In this document: piece after piece, positions 57,945 through 64,000 of the stretch | Position numbering within the stretch: the stretch's first letter is position 1 | How the letters are laid out: every line of letters starts with the position of its first letter | Source of the DNA: Pseudomonas caricapapayae | GTDB lineage: Bacteria; Pseudomonadota; Gammaproteobacteria; Pseudomonadales; Pseudomonadaceae | Length of the DNA: 64,000 nucleotides | Direction: 5' to 3' | Assembly (NCBI RefSeq): GCF_001400735.1 | Contig: NZ_LJPW01000064.1 | Location: 115,127-179,126 of the forward strand | Notes under the pieces: model-generated | Seen by the model: only the letters and a program-made list of their open reading frames with translations | Databases searched by the model: none | What the model was told of the DNA's origin: nothing | Made by a program: the position numbers and the translations under genes

Positions 57945-59246
57945 ATGGTTGATTTATTCATGCAATCGTCTGGCTCTCGTAAATCCCGTCGCTGGTTGAT
58001 CAGTTTGTTGATCCTGTTGGTCATTGTTGCCCTGTGCTGGTGGCTCTGGCCTGCGTCCACCCCTGGGAAAGGCTCCGAGGGCAGGAAGCCTGGCGCGGGC
58101 GGCATGGCGCGGCCAGGCTTCGGTGGATCGGCTGTCGCTGTCCCGGTGCGAGTGGCCCCGGCAACCGAAGGCGATTTTCCGATCTATTACAAGGCGCTTG
58201 GCACTGTGACGGCGATGAACACCATCAATGTGCGCAGCCGGGTGGCGGGAGAGCTGGTCAAGCTTTATTTCCAGGAAGGGCAGATGGTCAAGGCCGGTGA
58301 TCTGCTGGCTGAAATCGATCCGCGCAGCTATCAGGTGGCATTGCAGCAGGCCGAAGGTACGCTGGCCACCAATCAGGCGCTGCTCAAGAATGCCCAGCTC
58401 GACGTGCAGCGCTACCGTGGATTGTATGCAGAGGACAGTATTGCAAAACAGACCCTCGACACGGCCGAATCGCTGGTCAATCAGTACAAGGGCACGATCA
58501 AGACCAATCAGGCGGCCGTGGCTGATGCCCGGCTGAGTCTGGATTTCACCCGCATCCGCGCCCCGATTGCCGGTCGTGTCGGCCTCAAACAGCTGGACGT
58601 CGGCAATCTGGTTGCCGCCAACGACACAACCGCCTTGGTGGTGATCACCCAGACCCAACCCATTTCGGTCGCCTTCACGCTGCCGGAGAAAGACCTGTCC
58701 AAAGTCATTTCCCGCTATCGCACCGGCGACAAGCTGCCGGTCGAAGCCTGGGACCGTGGCGATACGAAAATGCAGGCTGCCGGTGTACTTGCCAGTCTCG
58801 ATAACCAGATCGACGTGACGACCGGCACCCTGAAGTTCAAGGCTCGTTTCGATAACGGTGACGAGATCCTGTTCCCCAACCAGTTCGTCAATGTGCGTCT
58901 GCGCGCCGATACGCTGAAACAGGCGACGCTGGTACCTACCGCCGCAGTTCAGTTCGGCACCGACGGGACCTTTGTCTATGTGCTGGACGGGGACAAGAAG
59001 GTCAAGCTCAAGCTGTTGAAGACCGGTCCGAGCGACGAGACGTCAACAGTCATCACCGAAGGGCTCGCAGCAGGCGAGCGGGTGGTGCTTGAAGGCACCG
59101 ATCGCCTGCGCGACGGTGCTGAAGTCGAGGTCGTCAACGACAGCAAGGATGTGCCGGCAGGCCCGGTTCAGAAACTGCAAGGCAAGCCTGACAGCAAGAC
59201 CGACAAGTCGGCAGCACTCGGCAAGGTGGAAAAACCAAACGTATGA
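57945..59246 (+). CDS. mdtA: RND efflux membrane-fusion protein MdtA
   Basis: A 433-residue periplasmic adaptor: N-terminal anchor ([19 protein letters not shown]), then the HlyD-type lipoyl half-motifs ([30 protein letters not shown] and [21 protein letters not shown]), an alpha-hairpin between them and a barrel domain ([15 protein letters not shown]). The tail is Lys/Asp-rich. It joins the MdtBC pump to an outer-membrane channel. Starts at 57945 or 57960 are both possible. The stop overlaps mdtB by 4 bp. Confidence 0.92.
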   Translation: MVDLFMQSSGSRKSRRWLISLLILLVIVALCWWLWPASTPGKGSEGRKPGAGGMARPGFGGSAVAVPVRVAPATEGDFPIYYKALGTVTAMNTINVRSRVAGELVKLYFQEGQMVKAGDLLAEIDPRSYQVALQQAEGTLATNQALLKNAQLDVQRYRGLYAEDSIAKQTLDTAESLVNQYKGTIKTNQAAVADARLSLDFTRIRAPIAGRVGLKQLDVGNLVAANDTTALVVITQTQPISVAFTLPEKDLSKVISRYRTGDKLPVEAWDRGDTKMQAAGVLASLDNQIDVTTGTLKFKARFDNGDEILFPNQFVNVRLRADTLKQATLVPTAAVQFGTDGTFVYVLDGDKKVKLKLLKTGPSDETSTVITEGLAAGERVVLEGTDRLRDGAEVEVVNDSKDVPAGPVQKLQGKPDSKTDKSAALGKVEKPNV

Positions 59247-62200
59247 ACATGTCGCGTCTGTTCATCCTGCGTCCGGTTGCCACCACACTGAGTATGCTGG
59301 CAATTGTCCTGGCGGGTCTGATTGCCTACACCTTGCTGCCGGTCTCGGCGCTGCCTCAGGTCGATTATCCGACCATCCGTGTGATGACGCTTTACCCCGG
59401 TGCCAGCCCGCAGGTCATGACCAGCTCCGTCACTGCCCCTCTCGAGCGTCAATTCGGACAGATGCCCGGCCTGACCCAGATGGCTTCGACCAGCTCGGGC
59501 GGCGCATCGGTCATTACGCTGCGTCTCAGCCTCGATATCAATATGGATGTGGCTGAACAGCAGGTGCAGGCGGCGATCAACGCCGCCACCAATCTGCTGC
59601 CGACCGACCTCCCGGCGCCACCGGTCTACAACAAGGTCAACCCCGCCGATACACCGGTTCTGACCCTCGCCATCACCTCGAAAACAATGTTGTTGCCCAA
59701 GCTCAATGATCTGGTCGATACGCGCATGGCGCAGAAGATCTCGCAGATCAGCGGCGTCGGCATGGTCAGCATTGCCGGCGGGCAGCGTCAGGCGGTCCGT
59801 ATCAAGGTCAATCCGGAGGCGCTGGCCGCCAACAGCCTTAATCTGTCCGATGTACGAACGCTGATCGGCGCGTCCAACGTCAACCAGCCCAAGGGCAACT
59901 TCGACGGGCCGACCCGGGTTTCCATGCTGGATGCCAACGATCAACTGAAGTCTCCGGAGGAATACGCCAACCTGATTCTGGCCTACAAGGACGGGGCCCC
60001 CTTGCGCCTGAAGGATGTGGCCGAAATCGTCGACGGGGCTGAAAACGAGCGGCTGGCGGCGTGGGCCAACCGCAGTCAGGCTGTGCTGCTGAATATTCAG
60101 CGTCAGCCGGGTGCCAACGTGATTGATGTGGTCGACCGGATCAAGGCTCTGCTGCCGGGGATCACCGAAAACCTCCCGGCCGGTCTTGATGTGGTGGTGC
60201 TGACGGATCGCACGCAGACGATCCGCGCCTCGGTGACCGATGTTCAGCACGAGTTGCTGATCGCGATCGTTCTGGTGGTGCTGGTCACGTTTCTGTTCCT
60301 GCGTCGCTTCAGTGCAACGATCATTCCTTCGATTGCCGTTCCACTGTCGCTGGTAGGCACGTTTGGCATCATGTACCTGGCGGGCTTCTCGGTGAACAAC
60401 CTGACGCTGATGGCCATGACCATCGCGACCGGCTTCGTCGTCGATGACGCCATCGTGATGCTGGAAAATATCTCCCGGCATATCGAGGAGGGCGAAACCC
60501 CCTTGCAGGCGGCACTCAAGGGCGCAAAACAGATCGGTTTCACCCTGATTTCCCTTACCTTGTCCCTGATTGCGGTACTGATCCCGCTGCTGTTCATGGC
60601 TGATGTGGTCGGACGGCTGTTTCGTGAGTTCGCCATCACTCTGGCGGTCGCGATACTGATATCGCTGGTGGTATCGCTGACCCTGACGCCGATGATGTGC
60701 GCGCGGTTGCTCAAGCGCGAGCCGAAGGAAGAAGAGCAGAGCCGTTTCTACCGTGCCAGCGGTGCCTGGATTGACTGGCTGATCGATATCTACGCAGGCA
60801 GGTTGCGCTGGGTGCTCAAGCATCAGCCTCTGACCCTGCTGGTCGCACTGGCCACTCTGGCGTTGACTGTGCTGCTGTACATCGTTGTACCCAAGGGCTT
60901 CTTTCCTGTGCAGGACACCGGTGTGATCCAGGGTATTTCGGAAGCGCCACAGTCAGTTTCGTTTGCTGCCATGAGCCAGCGTCAGCAAGCGCTTGCCGAT
61001 ATCATTCTCAAGGACCCTGCGGTGGTCAGCCTGTCTTCCTATATCGGCGTCGACGGCGATAATGCAACGCTCAATAGCGGGCGTCTTCTGATTAATCTCA
61101 AGCCTCACGGGGAGCGCGATATCACCGCGCCCGAGGTGATCCAGCGCCTGCAGCCCGAGGTCGACAAACTCTCGGGGATCCGTCTGTTCATGCAGCCGGT
61201 GCAGGACCTGACCATTGAAGACCGGGTCAGTCGCACTCAGTATCAGTTCAGCATGTCCTCGCCTGATGCCGAGTTGCTGGCGCTGTGGAGCGAGAGATTG
61301 GTGGAAGCGCTCGGCAAACGGCCCGAATTGACGGATGTCGCCAGCGACCTGCAGGACAAGGGCTTACAGGTCTATCTGAACATTGATCGTGATGCGGCCA
61401 GTCGGGTAGGGGTCACGGTTGCGAATATTACCGATGCTCTGTACGACGCTTTCGGGCAACGGCAGATCTCCACTATCTATACGCAGGCCAGCCAGTATCG
61501 TGTAGTCCTGCAGGCAGCGTCCGGCAGTGAACTCGGTCCTGCCGCGCTCGACCAGATTCATGTCAAGACCACCGACGGCGCGCAGGTAAAACTGTCGAGT
61601 CTGGCGCGCGTCGAACAGCGCCAGGCACAGCTGGCCATTGCTCATCTCGGGCAGTTTCCGGCGGTAATGATGTCGTTCAACCTCGCGCCCGGGATCGCGT
61701 TGGGCAACGCCGTGCAGGTGATCGAGCAGGTTGAGCAGGAGATCGGCATGCCGATTGGCGTGCAAACCCAGTTCCAGGGCGCTGCCGAGGCATTTCAGGC
61801 ATCGTTGTCCAGCACGCTGCTGCTGATTCTGGCGGCCGTGGTGACCATGTACATCGTCCTGGGCGTGCTCTATGAGAGCTATATCCACCCGATCACCATT
61901 CTCTCGACGCTGCCGTCGGCGGCGGTAGGCGCATTGCTGGCCTTGCTGATCAGCGGCAACGATCTGGGCATGATTGCGATCATCGGCATTATTCTGCTGA
62001 TCGGCATCGTCAAGAAGAACGCGATCATGATGATCGATTTTGCGCTGGATGCCGAGCGCAACCGGGGTGTAGCGCCGGAAACGGCGATCTACGAAGCGGC
62101 TCTGCTGCGCTTCCGGCCGATTCTGATGACCACCCTGGCGGCACTGTTTGGTGCCATCCCGCTGATGCTCGCCAGCGGCTCCGGCGCTGAACTACGGCAA

Positions 62201-62353
62201 CCTCTCGGGCTGGTAATGGTCGGCGGCTTGCTGGTCAGTCAGGTCCTTACGCTGTTCACCACACCGGTCATCTACCTGTATTTCGACCGGCTTGGCCGTC
62301 GCTGGAGGCGCAAGCCTGCCGACCCGGACCGACTGGAGCGGGCTGACGCATGA
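59243..62353 (+). CDS. mdtB: RND efflux pump subunit MdtB
   Basis: A 1036-residue inner-membrane transporter with the 12-helix RND layout: [19 protein letters not shown] at the N-terminus, large periplasmic loops and the proton-relay helix 4 ([23 protein letters not shown]). [12 protein letters not shown] and [24 protein letters not shown] lie in the second half. MdtB works with MdtC as a heterotrimeric pump for bile salts, novobiocin and similar compounds in E. coli; in Pseudomonas the equivalent is MuxB. It is coupled to mdtA and mdtC by short overlaps. Confidence 0.94.
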   Translation: MNMSRLFILRPVATTLSMLAIVLAGLIAYTLLPVSALPQVDYPTIRVMTLYPGASPQVMTSSVTAPLERQFGQMPGLTQMASTSSGGASVITLRLSLDINMDVAEQQVQAAINAATNLLPTDLPAPPVYNKVNPADTPVLTLAITSKTMLLPKLNDLVDTRMAQKISQISGVGMVSIAGGQRQAVRIKVNPEALAANSLNLSDVRTLIGASNVNQPKGNFDGPTRVSMLDANDQLKSPEEYANLILAYKDGAPLRLKDVAEIVDGAENERLAAWANRSQAVLLNIQRQPGANVIDVVDRIKALLPGITENLPAGLDVVVLTDRTQTIRASVTDVQHELLIAIVLVVLVTFLFLRRFSATIIPSIAVPLSLVGTFGIMYLAGFSVNNLTLMAMTIATGFVVDDAIVMLENISRHIEEGETPLQAALKGAKQIGFTLISLTLSLIAVLIPLLFMADVVGRLFREFAITLAVAILISLVVSLTLTPMMCARLLKREPKEEEQSRFYRASGAWIDWLIDIYAGRLRWVLKHQPLTLLVALATLALTVLLYIVVPKGFFPVQDTGVIQGISEAPQSVSFAAMSQRQQALADIILKDPAVVSLSSYIGVDGDNATLNSGRLLINLKPHGERDITAPEVIQRLQPEVDKLSGIRLFMQPVQDLTIEDRVSRTQYQFSMSSPDAELLALWSERLVEALGKRPELTDVASDLQDKGLQVYLNIDRDAASRVGVTVANITDALYDAFGQRQISTIYTQASQYRVVLQAASGSELGPAALDQIHVKTTDGAQVKLSSLARVEQRQAQLAIAHLGQFPAVMMSFNLAPGIALGNAVQVIEQVEQEIGMPIGVQTQFQGAAEAFQASLSSTLLLILAAVVTMYIVLGVLYESYIHPITILSTLPSAAVGALLALLISGNDLGMIAIIGIILLIGIVKKNAIMMIDFALDAERNRGVAPETAIYEAALLRFRPILMTTLAALFGAIPLMLASGSGAELRQPLGLVMVGGLLVSQVLTLFTTPVIYLYFDRLGRRWRRKPADPDRLERADA

Positions 62354-64000
62354 ATCTGTCGGCGCCTTTTATCCGTCGCCCGGTTGCGACCGTTCTGCTG
62401 AGTCTGGCGATCATGCTGCTGGGCGCTGTCAGCTTCCGTTTATTACCGGTCGCGCCCCTGCCGAACATGGATTTTCCGGTAATTGTGGTGTCCGCCAGTC
62501 TGGCGGGGGCCAGCCCCGAGGTCATGGCCTCCACTGTGGCAACGCCACTGGAGCGATCTCTGGGCAGTATCGCCGGTATCAACACCATGACCAGCAATTC
62601 AAGCCAGGGTACGACGCGGATCATTCTGCAGTTCGATCTGGATCGCGATATCAATGGCGCGGCGCGGGAAGTGCAGGCGGCCATCAATGCCTCGCGCAAC
62701 CTGTTGCCCAGCGGCATGCGCAGCATGCCGACCTACAAGAAGGTCAACCCGTCCCAGGCACCGATCATGGTGCTGTCGATGACCTCGACGGTGCTGGAAA
62801 AAGGTCAGCTTTACGATCTGGCGTCCACCATTCTGTCGCAAAGCCTTTCACAGGTTTCCGGGGTCGGTGAAGTGCAGATCGGCGGCAGCTCGCTGCCTGC
62901 GGTGCGTATCGAGCTGGAACCACAGATGCTGTCGCAGTACGGCGTATCGCTTGACGATGTGCGTACCGCGATCACGGGTGCGAACGTTCGACGACCGAAG
63001 GGCTTCGTCGAGGACGATCAGCATAACTGGCAGGTTCAGGCCAACGACCAGCTGGAAACGGCCAAGGATTATGCGCCACTGATCATTCGCTACAAGGACG
63101 GGGCGACCTTGCGCCTCAAGGATGTCGCGAAAGTCAGTGATGCCGTAGAGGACCGCTACAACAGTGGCTTTTACAACAATGATCGTGCGGTCTTGCTGGT
63201 CGTCAACCGGCAGGCGGGCGCTAACATCATTGAAACCGTGGCGCAGATCAAGGCGCAGTTGCCGGCGCTGCGAGCGGTGCTGCCCGCCAGCGTTAGCCTT
63301 AATGTTGCGATGGACCGTTCCCCGGTGATCAAGGCAACGCTGCACGAAGCAGAAATGACCCTGCTGATTGCCGTGGTGCTGGTGGTGATGGTGGTGTTCC
63401 TGTTTCTCGGCAGTTTTCGCGCGTCGCTGATCCCCACGCTGGCGGTTCCTGTCTCGCTGGTAGGCACATTTGCGATCATGCACCTGTTCGGCTTTTCCCT
63501 GAACAATTTGTCGCTGATGGCACTGATTCTTGCCACCGGGCTGGTGGTGGACGATGCGATCGTGGTGCTGGAAAACATCTCCCGGCATATTCACAACGGT
63601 CTGGACCCAATGAAGGCAGCCTTTCTTGGTGCCAAAGAGGTGGGGTTCACGCTGTTGTCGATGAACGTCTCGCTGGTAGCGGTGTTCATTTCCATCCTGT
63701 TCATGGGAGGGTTGGTCGAAAGCCTGTTTCGCGAGTTCTCCATTACCTTGTCGGTGGCGATCGTCGTTTCGCTGATCGTATCCCTGACCCTGACCCCTAT
63801 GTTGTGCGCGCGCTGGCTGAAACCACGCGAAGCCAGCGGGGAGAACGCCTTTCAGCGCTGGAGCGAGCGGATCAATGATCGCATGGTCGCCGGTTATGAC
63901 CGCTCGCTTGGCTGGGTCATGCGGCACCGGCGGCTGACGCTGCTCAGCCTGCTGATCACCGTTGTAGTGAATATTGCGCTGTATGTGGTCGTGCCCAAGA
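62350..64000 (+). CDS. mdtC: RND efflux pump subunit MdtC (3' end outside the window)
   Basis: 550 codons are visible; the gene runs off the right edge, about half of a usual RND protein. It begins [25 protein letters not shown] and shows the proton-relay helix [23 protein letters not shown], with the same paired acidic residues as MdtB. It overlaps the mdtB stop by 4 bp, so mdtABC form one transcript. An outer-membrane partner (OprM-like) may follow outside the window. Confidence 0.93.
   Translation, partial: MNLSAPFIRRPVATVLLSLAIMLLGAVSFRLLPVAPLPNMDFPVIVVSASLAGASPEVMASTVATPLERSLGSIAGINTMTSNSSQGTTRIILQFDLDRDINGAAREVQAAINASRNLLPSGMRSMPTYKKVNPSQAPIMVLSMTSTVLEKGQLYDLASTILSQSLSQVSGVGEVQIGGSSLPAVRIELEPQMLSQYGVSLDDVRTAITGANVRRPKGFVEDDQHNWQVQANDQLETAKDYAPLIIRYKDGATLRLKDVAKVSDAVEDRYNSGFYNNDRAVLLVVNRQAGANIIETVAQIKAQLPALRAVLPASVSLNVAMDRSPVIKATLHEAEMTLLIAVVLVVMVVFLFLGSFRASLIPTLAVPVSLVGTFAIMHLFGFSLNNLSLMALILATGLVVDDAIVVLENISRHIHNGLDPMKAAFLGAKEVGFTLLSMNVSLVAVFISILFMGGLVESLFREFSITLSVAIVVSLIVSLTLTPMLCARWLKPREASGENAFQRWSERINDRMVAGYDRSLGWVMRHRRLTLLSLLITVVVNIALYVVVPK

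Noticed and set aside
59168..60823. 551-codon open frame antisense to mdtA/mdtB
   Set aside because: It mirrors the strongly supported mdtA-mdtB frames. The product is rich in Gln, His, Arg and Asp with no domain, as usual for shadow frames in GC-rich genes.

Overview
The window is chromosomal DNA of a Pseudomonas, most probably of the P. syringae group. This is inferred from gene content and protein style, not from a database search: an mtl mannitol transporter set with its AraC-type MtlR, the liu leucine-degradation genes, a sigma54-driven CrcZ/CrcX-type small RNA, a periplasmic cis/trans fatty-acid isomerase (Cti), MdtABC-type efflux genes and a P. syringae-style extragenic hairpin repeat. 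Coding density is high. I saw no tRNA, rRNA, insertion sequence, prophage or CRISPR array. Both ends cut genes (mtlG at the left, mdtC at the right).

Layout. 1-3.7 kb: mannitol/polyol ABC transporter genes mtlE-F-G and regulator mtlR, all on the minus strand. 3.8-5.9 kb: cobF and a GT4 glycosyltransferase, convergent, with both stop codons in the loop of one shared hairpin. 5.9-16.9 kb: a dense signalling island with two single-domain response regulators, a CHASE3-GAF hybrid kinase carrying three receivers, CheR, a receiver-less CheB, a receiver-kinase, a PAS hybrid kinase and a double-ATPase KaiC-like protein translationally coupled to that kinase. 17-24 kb: crotonase, nudC, TauE-like permease, Gfo/Idh dehydrogenase, SDR, APH-like kinase, SCP2 protein and a histidine phosphatase. 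24-29 kb: sohB, cysI plus its DUF934 partner, a 37-residue membrane protein and an orphan periplasmic binding protein. 29-37 kb: metH, cti, an acyltransferase and nfuA. 37-46 kb: the liu cluster (D, C, B, A, the sRNA gene, E, R) and a LysR regulator. 46-57 kb: acyl-CoA dehydrogenase, a PstS-OmpA protein, xthA, a GNAT acetyltransferase, tamA-tamB, a second LysR regulator and tpx. 58-64 kb: mdtA-mdtB-mdtC.

How it fits together. Carbon-use genes (mtl, liu, and the Gfo/Idh dehydrogenase) have A-rich CA motifs close to their start codons, the kind of site where Hfq/Crc represses translation. The window also encodes a decoy RNA of the CrcZ/X/Y type, with six such motifs, a -24/-12 promoter and three TGTTAC-type half-sites like those of CbrB. 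Target leaders and decoy RNA therefore lie within about 40 kb, and for liuA within about 180 bp. The signalling island is the most open part: it has chemotaxis-type methylation enzymes without a chemoreceptor, and a KaiC homologue without kaiA or kaiB. Cobalamin synthesis (cobF) and a cobalamin-dependent methionine synthase (metH) are also both present, as are siroheme sulfite reductase and Fe-S carrier NfuA.
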